Shown here one piece after another: positions 21,401-32,600 of a DNA stretch of 64,000 bases. Location: positions 3,246,001-3,310,000 of the forward strand of contig WPIO01000001.1 in the NCBI GenBank assembly GCA_009760855.2. The letters are read 5' to 3'. The DNA comes from Cristatella mucedo. Its lineage: Eukaryota > Bryozoa > Phylactolaemata > Cristatellidae. The position numbers and the translations under genes were made by a program. Under the pieces are notes generated by a model. It saw nothing but the letters and a program-made list of their open reading frames with translations. It had not been told where the DNA came from and ran no database searches. Numbering within the stretch: position 1 is the first letter of the stretch; each line of letters begins with the position of its first letter.

Positions 21401-24072
21401 CGCCTGCCTCGCTCTGACGCCTGCCTCGCTCTGACGCCTGCCTCGCCTCGCTCTGACGCCTGCCTCGCTCTGACGCCTGCCTCGCTCTGACGCCTGCCTC
21501 GCTCTGACGCCTGCCTCGCTCTGACGCCTGCCTCGCTCTGACGCCTGCCTCGCTCTGACGCCTGCCTCGCTCTGACGCCTGCCTCGCTCTGACGCCTGCC
21601 TCGCTCTGACGCCTGCCTCGCTCTGACGCCTGCCTCGCTCTGACGCCTGCCTCGCTCTGACGCCTGCCTCGCTCTGACGCCTGCCTCGCTCTGACGCCTG
21701 CCTCGCTCTGACGCCTGCCTCGCTCTGACGCCTGCCTCGCTCTGACGCCTGCCTCGCTCTGACGCCTGCCTCGCTCTGACGCCTGCCTCGCTCTGACGCC
21801 TGCCTCGCTCTGACGCCTGCCTCGCTCTGACGCCTGCCTCGCTCTGACGCCTGCCTCGCTCTGACGCCTGCCTCGCTCTGACGCCTGCCTCGCTCTGACG
21901 CCTGCCTCGCTCTGACGCCTGCCTCGCTCTGACGCCTGCCTCGCTCTGACGCCTGCCTCGCTCTGACGCCTGCCTCGCTCTGACGCCTGCCTCGCTCTGA
22001 CGCCTGCCTCGCTCTGACGCCTGCCTCGCTCTGACGCCTGCCTCGCTCTGACGCCTGCCTCGCTCTGACGCCTGCCTCGCTCTGACGCCTGCCTCGCTCT
22101 GACGCCTGCCTCGCTCTGACGCCTGCCTCGCTCTGACGCCTGCCTCGCTCTGACGCCTGCCTCGCTCTGACGCCTGCCTCGCTCTGACGCCTGCCTCGCT
22201 CTGACGCCTGCCTCGCTCTGACGCCTGCCTCGCTCTGACGCCTGCCTCGCTCTGACGCCTGCCTCGCTCTGACGCCTGCCTCGCTCTGACGCCTGCCTCG
22301 CTCTGACGCCTGCCTCGCTCTGACGCCTGCCTCGCTCTGACGCCTGCCTCGCTCTGACGCCTGCCTCGCTCTGACGCCTGCCTCGCTCTGACGCCTGCCT
22401 CGCTCTGACGCCTGCCGCGCTCTCTGACGCCTGCCTCGCTCTGACGCCTGCCTCGCTCTGACGCCTGCCTCGCTCTGACGCCTGCCTCGCTCTGACGCCT
22501 GCCTCGCTCTGACGCCTGCCTCGCTCTGACGCCTGCCTCGCTCTGACGCCTGCCTCGCTCTGACGCCTGCCTCGCTCTGACGCCTGCCTCGCTCTGACGC
22601 CTGCCTCGCTCTGACGCCTGCCTCGCTCTGACGCCTGCCTCGCTCTGACGCCTGCCTCGCTCTGACGCCTGCCTCGCTCTGACGCCTGCCTCGCTCTGAC
22701 GCCTGCCTCGCTCTGACGCCTGCCTCGCTCTGACGCCTGCCTCGCTCTGACGCCTGCCTCGCTCTGACGCCTGCCTCGCTCTGACGCCTGCCTCGCTCTG
22801 ACGCCTGCCTCGCTCTGACGCCTGCCTCGCTCTGACGCCTGCCTCGCTCTGACGCCTGCCTCGCTCTGACGCCTGCCTCGCTCTGACGCCTGCCTCGCTC
22901 TGACGCCTGCCTCGCTCTGACGCCTGCCTCGCTCTGACGCCTGCCTCGCTCTGCCTCGCTCTGACGCCTGCCTCGCTCTGACGCCTGCCTCGCTCTGACG
23001 CCTGCCTCGCTCTGACGCCTGCCTCGCTCTGACGCCTGCCTCGCTCTGACGCCTGCCTCGCTCTGACGCCTGCCTCGCTCTGACGCCTGCCTCGCTCTGA
23101 CGCCTGCCTCGCTCTGACGCCTGCCTCGCTCTGACGCCTGCCTCGCTCTGACGCCTGCCTCGCTCTGACGCCTGCCTCGCTCTGACGCCTGCCTCGCTCT
23201 GACGCCTGCCTCGCTCTGACGCCTGCCTCGCTCTGACGCCTGCCTCGCTCTGACGCCTGCCTCGCTCTGACGCCTGCCTCGCTCTGACGCCTGCCTCGCT
23301 CTGACGCCTGCCTCGCTCTGACGCCTGCCTCGCTCTGACGCCTGCCTCGCTCTGACGCCTGCCTCGCTCTGACGCCTGCCTCGCTCTGACGCCTGCCTCG
23401 CTCTGACGCCTGCCTCGCTCTGACGCCTGCCTCGCTCTGACGCCTGCCTGACGCCTGCCTCGCTCTGACGCCTGCCTCGCTCTGACGCCTGCCTCGCTCT
23501 GACGCCTGCCTCGCTCTGACGCCTGCCTCGCTCTGACGCCTGCCTCGCTCTGACGCCTGCCTCGCTCTGACGCCTGCCTCGCTCTGACGCCTGCCTCGCT
23601 CTGACGCCTGCCTCGCTCTGACGCCTGCCTCGCTCTGACGCCTGCCTCGCTCTCTGCCTCGCTCTGACGCCTGCCTCGCTCTGACGCCTGCCTCGCTCTG
23701 ACGCCTGCCTCGCTCTGACGCCTGCCTCGCTCTGACGCCTGCCTCGCTCTGACGCCTGCCTCGCTCTGACGCCTGCCTCGCTCTGACGCCTGCCTCGCTC
23801 TGACGCCTGCCTCGCTCTGACGCCTGCCTCGCTCTGACGCCTGCCTCGCTCTGACGCCTGCCTCGCTCTGACGCCTGTCTCGCTCTGACGCCTGCCTCGC
23901 TCTGACGCCTGCCTCGCTCTGACGCCTGCCTCGCTCTGACGCCTGCCTCGCTCTGACGCCTGCCTCGCTCTGACGCCTGCCTCGCTCTGACGCCTGCCTC
24001 GCTCTGACGCCTGCCTCGCTCTGACGCCTGCCTCGCTCTGACGCCTGCCTCGCTCTGACGCCTGCCTCGCTC
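18465..24072. repeat. Giant 17-bp minisatellite, about 330 units over 5.6 kb
   Basis: The unit GCCTGCCTCGCTCTGAC is repeated head to tail with very high identity. Occasional units carry small insertions or deletions (for example near 18770-18780, 19050-19065, 19845-19862, 21000, 22416, 22950, 23445) and rare substitutions (CCCCCC at about 18550, TGTCTC at about 23877). Because 17 is not a multiple of 3 and the minus-strand unit has no stop in any of its three frames, the array gives one continuous frame of 1911 codons with a 17-residue period (ASERGRRQSEAGVRARQ). This is a mathematical consequence of the unit, not evidence of a gene. Homogeneity suggests recent expansion or assembly of a locally amplified array. 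Confidence 0.98.
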
Positions 24073-25020
24073 GTCCAGCTCGTGCTCATGCGCTGCTTCT
24101 CACTCGCTCCTTGGCCTCCAAGTCGTCTCGTCGTTCCACGCACCTGATGCGTCATTTGGCGATTGAGCATTCAGCTCGCATGCACCGACATTCGAGAGCT
24201 CGCATCTGGCCAGATGAGCCTGGATGAGCGTGCGTCGTATAAGCCACACCTACGGGTGCATGTGTTCCGGTCAGCTTTACAGTGGCCCAGTGAACTTGTC
24301 TCTTTGTGTTCCTGCACGCTTTTCGTGTGCACAACAGTGACTGTTAGCTGTGCCAATGGTTCTATTAGCTATGTTAGCTGTGCCAGTGCTGTGTTAGCTG
24401 TTAGCCGTGTTAGCTTTGCCAAAGGTCAGCTATTAGCTAGCAGCCATGAATGTCTTCTTATTTGCCGTGGCTTTGCTTTGCGTAAGCATTATATACTTGT
24501 TTGCTTTTGCATACTTCAAAAGCTTGAATCCGCGAATGTTATAAACCTTGGTTATTGATTCTCTTGAAGTGAGTTTCAAGTATCTGAATAGACATGTAGC
24601 TCTCTTAGGAAGCGGTACAAACGACCTATCGTTATTATAGATACAAAGGAATGTACCCAAACTCCTTATATTGAAGAGCCATTTTTGAAATCATATTGAA
24701 GATCTAATACTGAGGTCCAATGAATCTTGTTTGCAGCTGTGCTATTAGGTGTATCCAACCTTGTCAGCAACAGAGAGCTGCTAAAATCCTTGGGTGTGTG
24801 CGCTGTATTAACTTGCTCCTAATTTGGCGAGAACGATAAGGCGAGAGAGTGAGAGCAAGAGAGAGACAGAGACCAAGTGGAGTGATAATGGATGGGGCTC
24901 ATCTCTCGACTATATTCAATGGTGCTGTTAATACGTCTGTTTCTCTCCAGAATTGTGCAATCAGATGTTTTAAGAGTGTGAGGTGCTTCCACCACTGACA
25001 GGTGCTTCCACAACGTCGAG
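24073..25020. other. Unique DNA, nothing recognised
   Basis: Just beyond the array are imperfect GTTAGCTGTGCCA-type repeats at about 24345-24425 and a short GAGA-rich stretch at 24840-24875. Open frames up to 131 codons (24163-24558) show no recognised domain. Confidence 0.4.
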
Positions 25021-25033
25021 GATTCTGAGGACC

Positions 25034-25091
25034 CTGCAGCCTGTCACCTGCAGCCTGTCACCTGCAGCCTGTCACTGCCTGTCACTGCCTA
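25034..25091. repeat. Short tandem repeat of CCTGCAGCCTGTCA
   Basis: Three to four units of about 14 bp are followed by shortened CTGCCTGTCA units. Confidence 0.9.
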
Positions 25092-25221
25092 GCGGCCCAT
25101 GCTAGCCTCTGCGACTCTTCTTCCGCCGCTTTATAAATAAGGTTTTTCAATCAGCCAACCTATACTTTACTTATGTGTACACAAGCGGGGGGGGACAAAT
25201 AACCATAAATATAGCTAAATG

Positions 25222-26113
25222 ATTGATAATAATAATAGTAATAATGCATTTTCAGAGAACTCAGTCTCTTTCTAGGCACTTAAAATACGCTGTAACGAGT
25301 GAGTGACAAAGCTTAAAGTCTATGCGCTGCTTAATTGGGAGCCAGTGCCGGTCCTGTCCGGCGAGAAGTGGTGTGATGTCGCAATGGCGACGCTCACCAC
25401 AGACAAGCCAAGCAGCAGAGTTTTGCGTTAACTGTAAGCGCTAGACTGCACAGGCTGGTAGACCAACAAGCAGTGAGTTATAGAAGTCGAGATGGAACGT
25501 TACAAATGCATGGACTAATTTGAATGCAGTATTCCTGTCTACGCAGGCCCAAATTTTAGCAATGTTACCTAGCTGAAAGTAGGCCAACTTGAATGCGGAG
25601 CTCATGTTATCGTCTGTGAAAAGGTCACTTTGGAACAGGTCACTTATATTGCATATAGGTGTTGCAGGAGTTATTCTGGCTCCACCGATTTTGAACGTTA
25701 AGCTTTCCAACTTAAGAGTCACGCTTGGTTTGCCCATAAATTGAAAGTGGATTTCATCTTCATTCAATTTGAGAACGTTTTCTGCCATCCAAGTGCAGAT
25801 TTCAGCAATACATGCAGCAAGGGGGTCGAGAGAATTCAACGTGGTGGAGGTCTCGGATGGATCAAGGCATAGGCACAGCTGTAGTACATCTAGGTACATG
25901 GGTACACCTGCAAAGAAGTGAAAGCCTGCATTGTGCTCGGCGACCATATCGGCAAGTGGAAGAGTATAACTTGTGAAAAGAAGCGGACCAAGCACAGGGC
26001 TGCCCTGAGGCACATTTTACTTTAGAAGTTCCCCGCATGATTTTTTTTGCAGGCTCGCGTGAATGCTCTGGAGTCTCCCAGCTGAGATAGGACCCAAATC
26101 ATTGCAGGGCAGT
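25222..26113 (-). mobile_element. LINE (CR1/L2/Rex-like), decayed, 3' part with RT end
   Basis: On the minus strand the frame 26013-25441 gives PQGSPVLGPLLFTSYTLPLA, a reverse transcriptase block. In place of the catalytic Tyr-Ala-Asp-Asp motif this copy reads FFAGVPM, so the enzyme would be dead. The C-terminal region follows ([20 protein letters not shown]), then an internally deleted tail with the terminal hairpin near 25245-25290 and an ATT repeat at 25222-25243. The copy continues beyond a nested insertion at 26312-26385. Confidence 0.88.
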
Positions 26114-26125
26114 GAGCTAACGATG

Positions 26126-26311
26126 CAGTGGCAGGCAGTGACGGAGCCAATGGTGCACAGGAGAAATTGCCCCCCCTCGCCCATGGATAGTAGAAAGAAA
26201 TTACTGACACCAACTGAGAAATTTCCCCAGGCCTTAGGGGGACGAGGGACTCTTGCCCCCCCCCCTAAGCTGAACCCTCGCCCCCAACCTGAAATCCTGG
26301 CCCCGCCCCTG
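26126..26311. mobile_element. Small non-autonomous hAT-like DNA transposon in the LINE
   Basis: The LINE copy is interrupted by about 186 bp that are absent from the related copy at 50.4 kb. The left end reads CAGTGGCAGGCAGTGACGGA. The right end, read inward, is CAGGGGCGGGGCCAGGATTT. CAGTGGCG and CAGGGGCGG starts are typical of hAT-superfamily terminal repeats. No clear 8-bp target duplication is visible and no transposase fits in this length. An internal run of C at 26262-26273 is notable. Confidence 0.5.
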
Positions 26312-26385
26312 TGCCTTGGCGAGTTGACAGGCGCTCGAGAGTGGCACTTAGTGATCAATAGTACCAAATGCTACGAAAAGGTGCT
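26312..26385 (-). mobile_element. Continuation of the interrupted LINE copy
   Basis: This stretch resembles the copy at 50410-50460, which reads GAGAGGCACTCTAGAAGAAC and then TTGTGATCGATAGTATCAAAAG. It therefore belongs to the same LINE insertion as 25222-26113. Confidence 0.65.
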
Positions 26386-27235
26386 TGGCCGGCTCTGAAA
26401 TTTTCTCTGCGGGCTCTGCATAATCCGGGTAGTCCAGGCTTATCGACGTACTCCCCCGCCCGTCGATAAACCGGTGCTCATTCAGTTGCATATTGCTCAT
26501 CGCAGCCGAGAGATTTAGGCACCAGAAAAATAGGAAACTTCAGCGCTTAACGATCGCCAAGTTCAGTTGAGAACTAGCCAGGTGGTCTACTTCCTGGCGA
26601 TAGATCGGAGACTTGGGAGGCGGAGCCGAACAATCGGAAAAAGACGGAAAAAAGGCAGCCTACGGATGACGCCTACGTAGATGCGTTGCATGGGGAGACC
26701 AGTATGCTGGACCGCTAAAGTTCAGAATGCAGGAATGTGTGGATAAAGATAGCAGCCTGCGAAAAGAAAGATGGTAGCTAATTTTTCTGTGACTTTCATC
26801 TAAGCGTCTACATTCAGCAACAGATACGTGGCCGTAGATAGCTTCTGCTCAATTTCTATTTGCTACCAAACGAAAAACTTCACGACCTTCACACGCTAGT
26901 CTTGACTCCGAACTGTACCAGGGGTAGACATGGCTGGTTCACTCTAGCTCGCATTCGAGATAAGTTCTCGGATGTCTTGGGTGCGAACGTTCAGCAGTGT
27001 AGACGCAGCCTAAGCCTTGAGGGTCGAATACAACGCTTACTATCCCGACTCAACAATTAAAGAAGGCCCAAAATTGGCCTAAAACACTTTAAATTCTATG
27101 ATAAATCTGGCGTACAGTTCAAGTCTCATACAAATGGCACGCAATTTTGTTTAGTGGCACCGTTCGGAAGAGCTAGATATAAGCATGCATGGGAAATATG
27201 TCAACACATGTTCAGTGTAAGCTAAAACATATATA
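26386..27235. other. Unique DNA, nothing recognised
   Basis: No gene, tRNA-like element or known repeat was recognised here. Confidence 0.45.
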
Positions 27236-27545
27236 TGACATCACGACATCCCTGACTTGACGACATTTAAAAAGAAGCTAAAAACGTATCAATTTATCAA
27301 AGTATTTAGTTGGTCCATGTGATGAGTCATTTGCGTGCTAGCACTGAGCATGCTGCTACTAACCATTTCTGAATGCTGACCCTGTGCATTTCACGTCTAA
27401 CCATGCTATGCTTGTTGACATTGATCTTGCTACCACTAACCATTTGGTCATGCTTCCTTTACAGGATGTGTAAAGTGCATGGCAAGAGATTAAGTTCTTC
27501 GAGGCCACTATTAAAATGTTGTATTATTATTCTTATTATTATTAA
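27236..27545 (+). mobile_element. LINE 3' tail, decayed
   Basis: The segment carries CGACATCCCTGACTTGACGA, the family's GAATGCTGACCCTGTGCAT and a diverged terminal hairpin (AAAGTGCATGG...TTAAGTTCTTCGAGGCCAC), ending in an ATT repeat. Only the 3' end of the LINE is present. Confidence 0.8.
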
Positions 27546-28080
27546 AACGCTTGCATGGTGCAAAAGCTACGCATTTCTCTGTGCATCAGAGAGCTTGTAA
27601 ATCCCACCTCTAACCCACGAACTCACGTTTTCCCTTTTTTGTTTTCACGTTTTCACCTTTGCGTTTTCGAAACACATTTTACATATCTCTGTACCTGTTC
27701 GCTAGAACACGTGGGCATTTTTCCACAATGTAAAGAGAACACGAGTTTATGTTAATCCACGATGTGGTTGTGGAAGAAGGAAGAAGCGAAGAGATTTCGA
27801 TAGAGAGAGCGGGAGAGAGACCGAAAGAGAGATAGAGTAGAATTATAGAACTATATATAGAGAGAGAATCTCGAAAGTGAGAGAAATTAAGGCGTAACGA
27901 TCACGCTGAATATCGGCCTTGGTAGCTGCTTTGATAGTGCAGCTAGACGTCGAAATGCGTATAGGTCCGCGACTTTTACTTACCCGTCGGCGATTCCACG
28001 ATTAAACCATCGGAATTCCCACGGGAGCCATGACGTAAATATTTGCTCACGGCTTGGCTTCTAACGCTCTACTGTAAACA
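27546..28080. other. Unique DNA with a short GAGA stretch
   Basis: A GAGAGAGCGGGAGAGAGACC-type purine stretch lies at about 27800-27890. No gene was recognised. Confidence 0.45.
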
Positions 28081-28670
28081 TGTCCGTGATCTAAGCGACG
28101 GCAGCCAAAAAGGAAAATCAATTTCCTCGTCGCCTCGGTCGGTGGCGAGAACGAGCAAGGCCGAACATCGCGTGTCCGCGCGTGGGCGCGGAGCCCGCGA
28201 GCTGGAGGCATGCGCGAGTCGCCGGTCGAACAGGAGGCTGAGGTCCAGATCCTGCGGCTGCGCCCGCTGGCTGCGCGGCTACGCAGCCAGCGGGCGCAGC
28301 CGCAGAATCGGAATCGGTCGGCGCGAAGACGGAAACGAGTATCGCGGCTTAGCTGTCATGGCTGCCCGCGTCTGACTTCCGTTCAGACATTAGCAGGCAG
28401 CGGATGCGGAGCGCAGCCGGACGACGACGCGAACGACGGAACGCGTTCCTGATTTGCATATGTGGCCGGCCACTGTGGAGCATTTGCTAGTGCAGACTAG
28501 TCGCGGAGCTCGATTACGCGTGCCCACTCGCGCTTTCTTAGGAAGCCGTCGAGAAGAGGCAAATTTGGTAGCACCGCTTGGACGCTATCCGGTCCTAGTA
28601 CGGCTGCCTCGTTTTAACTCGATCTAAGCGCAACCGGAAGGTTCGACGAGCCAAAGCAACTCTCTCCGCC
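28080..28670 (+). promoter_or_regulatory. CpG-rich segment, candidate synaptotagmin promoter/5' exon region
   Basis: A GC- and CpG-rich patch starts about 1.3 kb upstream of the first recognised coding exon of the synaptotagmin gene. The first coding exon begins right after a good splice acceptor (polypyrimidine run ending in AAG at 29362), so at least one untranslated exon must lie upstream, and this is the nearest candidate. No TATA box or initiator could be assigned. Confidence 0.3.
28252..28305. repeat. Perfect 24-bp inverted repeat (hairpin), GC-rich
   Basis: The left arm at 28252-28275 (starting CTGCGGCTGCGCC) and the right arm at 28282-28305 (ending GGCGCAGCCGCAG) are exact reverse complements around a 6-base loop. 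This is the longest perfect short hairpin I found in the window. It lies in the candidate promoter region of the synaptotagmin gene. Confidence 0.95.
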
Positions 28671-29369
28671 GGCATTCAGCAATGAGGAATTCACGCAGTA
28701 GTCCGCGCTCTGCTGCGATGAAAGTAACACATTTGCGAATGGTTCGCATGACATATTACTCGACACAGTTCAATTACTTCCTTCAGAAAAGAAAGAGTAT
28801 CTTAATTGAGAAGCATTGCCATAGCTACCCCCAATGCCATCCGTCGCCTTTCGGAGAGGCGGCCGCTTGTTATCGCCAATAGCCGCGGGTAACTACTGTA
28901 GCTACGTGTGAGTCAAGTATGCGTACCATCCCGAATAGATTTCACTTTATACGTCCAAAACGTAGGCCTAAGAGGTTACTTTCGAAAGAGGATTAGGCTT
29001 TAATTCCGAAGAGCAGAAAGATATGTGTTGCAGCGCTATGAAAATCAAAACCATTTGCTCGCGGACGTCGCGGCGTCGAGGTTTCGTTTCAGCCACGTTT
29101 GTGTCTTCAATTTTGCAGGCGCTACTCACCCTTTGACACGACTTGTACGGCACACGGATGCGAGCGAGAGATTAGTCTCCATCTATTACGTCAAATAGTT
29201 TCACAAAAATGGCAATATTGCGACCTAGTGTTTTCTTAGCAATCGCAGGATAAGCGCTTCGGCCCGTGCACCAGTGCTGGACTCTAACGCTGAATAAAAT
29301 TGAGCTTCATTCATGTTTTAATTGCATTACGAGATTACTCAAGACATTCCTTCTTTCTCTAAGAGACGC

Positions 29370-29562
29370 ATGAGGATGGCTGCACTGCTGAGGTACATTC
29401 GGGAGCAGGCCGAGGTGGCCACCGGCGCCACGCTAGAAATGACCACGGAATCCATTTTGGCGTCCAAGTCACTGGAGGATTCGACAACAGCAAAATCAAT
29501 GGGGGACAACATAAAAGAAACCATGACGAACATATTGGACAAGATAAGCGAGAAAACACACT
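29370..29562 (+). CDS. Syt1: Syt1 coding exon 1 (luminal N-terminus)
   Basis: This exon encodes residues 1-64 plus one base. The acceptor TTCCTTCTTTCTCTAAG ends at 29362, so the exon starts at 29363 with seven untranslated bases. The donor is CACT followed by GTAAGT. The segment begins [16 protein letters not shown] and is rich in Thr, Ser and Glu. The N-terminal luminal region is the least conserved part of synaptotagmins, so the start is less certain than the rest. A second in-frame ATG lies at 29376. An in-frame ATG at 29322 lies upstream of the acceptor. Confidence 0.8.
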
Positions 29563-29638
29563 GTAAGTGTGCGCCACCTCTCCTTGGAAAGGCATTGTCT
29601 GGCTCTATCTATATATGGAGAGAGAAAAAGAGAGAGAC

Positions 29639-29698
<60 letters not shown>

Positions 29699-32600
29699 AC
29701 AGACAGACAGACAGACAGATAGAGACAGACAGAGAGCTCGAGAGCGAACGCGTCGCGGTGTCGCGAGCGGGTCGCGGTGCCGTCGCTGGTCTTCTGCGCC
29801 CGAACTGGCTCGTATTTCGACGCACCGCACGCCAGTTTTCTCTAAGTCGCCGTACACCTTTCTACATTTTCTCGTCTCAGTGCCGGTTCCTGCCATAATC
29901 GCGATCGTCGTAACATCTTTCTTGCTGATACTCGTCATCTGCATATGCATATGTCGGAAATGCTGCTGCAAAAAGAAAGGCAGCAAAGACGGCAAGAGCT
30001 CTTCGGCCGCCGCCAGCGGCGGCGGCCTCATGAAAGGTTAGCGAGCTCCCGCCGCCTCCAACCATCGCAGGCAGTCCTTACTCTGCGGAGCAACTTTCTC
30101 GCGTCGGTTTCTCGCCTGCGAGAAACTCGCTCGCTGTCAGTGACGCTCGCTCGCTCGCTCGCCAGCCGCCTCTCTCTTCCTCGTCGCTTCTCGCTCTAGG
30201 AATAGTCGACATAAAAAACGTCAAGCTGCTGAGCTCCGTGCTGGCGAAAGAGCAAGTTCAGCCGGATCTGGAACAGCTGGACACCAACATGGAGGATAAC
30301 GAGGACGAGGCCGAGGAGGGGGAGAAGAAGTCCGTGGAGAAGCTGGGCCGACTTCAGTTCAAGCTTGAGTACGAGTTTCAAAAGTCCGAGGTAACCTCTG
30401 GCACCGCTCTCCTCTGCCCCGGCACGCACTCCGTCTCCTTCCCCTCCCCCGATGGTACACCTGCTGCCTCCAGTCGCCACGATCTGGGGGAGGCGACAAG
30501 ACCTTGACCTTATGTCTGTCTGCGCTGGTGAGACCTTGAACTTCAGAGTGTCGACGCTCTGTTTGTAGCTGACGGTACACATCTCGCAGTGCAAAGACTT
30601 GCCGGCGATGGACATGGGCGGCACGTCGGATCCGTACGTCAAGGTGTTCGTGCTGCCCGACAAAAAGAAGAAATACGAGACCAAAGTGCACCGGAAGACG
30701 CTTGACCCAGTCTTCAACGAGACGTTCACTTTCAAGGTGCCGCTCGGCACGGCGGCGCGCGCCTCCTGCCCCGCCGCTCGGGGCCGCGCTACGGGCGGCG
30801 GCGGCTCGCGCCGAACGACGGCCGGAAGGGGCGAACGGCCGCCTCTTCAGGCCTCGCCTGGACGCCGCCGCCACTGCCACTGCTTGTAGTCGCCGCTGAT
30901 GCTTCCGGTCTTATCTGCCGCTTTCCTCGCAGCTGCCGTTCGCCGAAATTCCCGGCAAGACCCTGGTGATGGCTATATACGACTTCGACCGCTTTTCAAA
31001 GCACGACATGATCGGCCAGGTGCAAATACCTCTCGGCAACGTAGATCTGTGTCAGGTCTTGGAGGAGTGGCGCGACATAACGAGTCCCGACGAAGAGAAG
31101 GTGGGGGCGCGCAGGCGTCCTCGCGATCGTCGCTTCGACTGGCGGCTCCTATGGCGGCGGCGGCCGACAGATCCGCCGCCGCCGCGCCATAGGAGTCGAA
31201 GTGTCACGATCGCCGCTAGCGAAAGCGCGACCAAGCAGCGCGCGACCAAGCGACTGGGAGTTCCGCCGCCGCCGCAGCCGCCGCCGCCGCCGCCACCGCC
31301 GCCTCCGCTGCTGCGCGGTTCTTCTTCTCGGAAAGCTCGCCGGGCGCTTTGCGGCCGGCGAGCTTACTGCCGCGTAGCCTCGGCGACGAGCTGCCGCCCG
31401 CCCGCCCGCCCGCCCGCCCGTCGAGTGTCCGTTCGAGCGGGCTCGCTCACGCCCACGGTGCGGGGCAGCTCCGAGAACCATCGATGGCGCGCTCGCTAGC
31501 ATCGATGCGAATCGATGCGAATCGATGGCATCCGAGAACCATCGATGGCTCGCTCGCTAGCTCTTCAGTCTTGCTGAACTCGGCAGCGCCGTCCGCTTTC
31601 GCTTCTCTTTTGCCGGAGGCGAGTGGAGAGTGGGTAGCGACCGCGTGTCACGCAGCGCCAGTGAAGCTTGAGTGAAGCCGTTTGTAGGAAACGCTCGGCG
31701 ACATCTGCTTCTCGCTGCGATACGTTCCGACGGCCGGAAAGCTGACCGTCAACATACTGGAAGCAAAGAACCTCAAAAAGATGGACGTCGGCGGTCTGTC
31801 GGGTCAGTGGAGCGCCCAGCTGCGTGCGTGCGTGCGACCGAAGAAGGCGACTTCGCTCAAGGACGACGGCGCAGAGGCCGCTGCAACTGCCGGATCCCGA
31901 GCCCCGCCCCTCCTCCGCCCGCTCTCGCCTCCCGCGGCTAGCCCGCCGGCAGCGTCGTCGTCACGTGCGCCGCGCCGGAGCTGCGAGCGGTCGAGTGCTC
32001 GCCGACGAGTCGATCTTAGCGTGCATGCGGGCATGCACTTTCGCGCACACGCGCTCATCGAGGTCTCGCTGGCAGCAGCGGCCACAGGTTTTTATCTAAA
32101 TCAATAGTCAACCCAGTGTCTACCAATGCGGTTCGCACAAATCCCCCGGAGCCTGCACAGCGGCACCGGACATCGGCCGGAGCGCTTCGGGCGCACCGCG
32201 TGGGGGCGAGCGAGCGGCCGAATCGCTTTAGTGTCGCAAGCGAACAAAAGCCGGCGCCGACCTCCCTGATCTGACCTCCCTGACCTCCCCTGCTGCTGCT
32301 GCTGCGGCTCAGCGGATAGTTGTAGCGATTCGCAGTTTTCTCACGGGTGCGATCTGCACATCGGGCAGCCTGGTGCCCGCTCGGCGGCGGCACCTGCAAA
32401 CACTGGCAAGCTTTAAGCTACCGATGAGCACCCGCCGCCGGAAGCGATGCTTCCGGCGGCGAACCTTCTGCTCTTTACCGTTTCTTCGCACCGCATTCTC
32501 AGTCCAGCAGCTGGCGCGAGGCTCGCGCAGGGCTGCGGCCTTCGCTTGCCACGGTCGTCCCTCGCCTAAAAGGTCGCTCGCCGTCGCCACCACCGCCACC

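Noticed and set aside
18465-24072. CRISPR array or telomeric repeat
   Set aside because: The units are directly adjacent without spacers, and the 17-bp GC-rich unit does not resemble a telomeric motif.
18435-24170. A 1911-codon minus-strand open frame resembling a giant repeat protein
   Set aside because: The 17-bp unit has no stop in any minus-strand phase, so any array of it stays open whatever its indels. There is no sign of frame-preserving selection, since indels of many sizes occur, and no domain outside the repeat.
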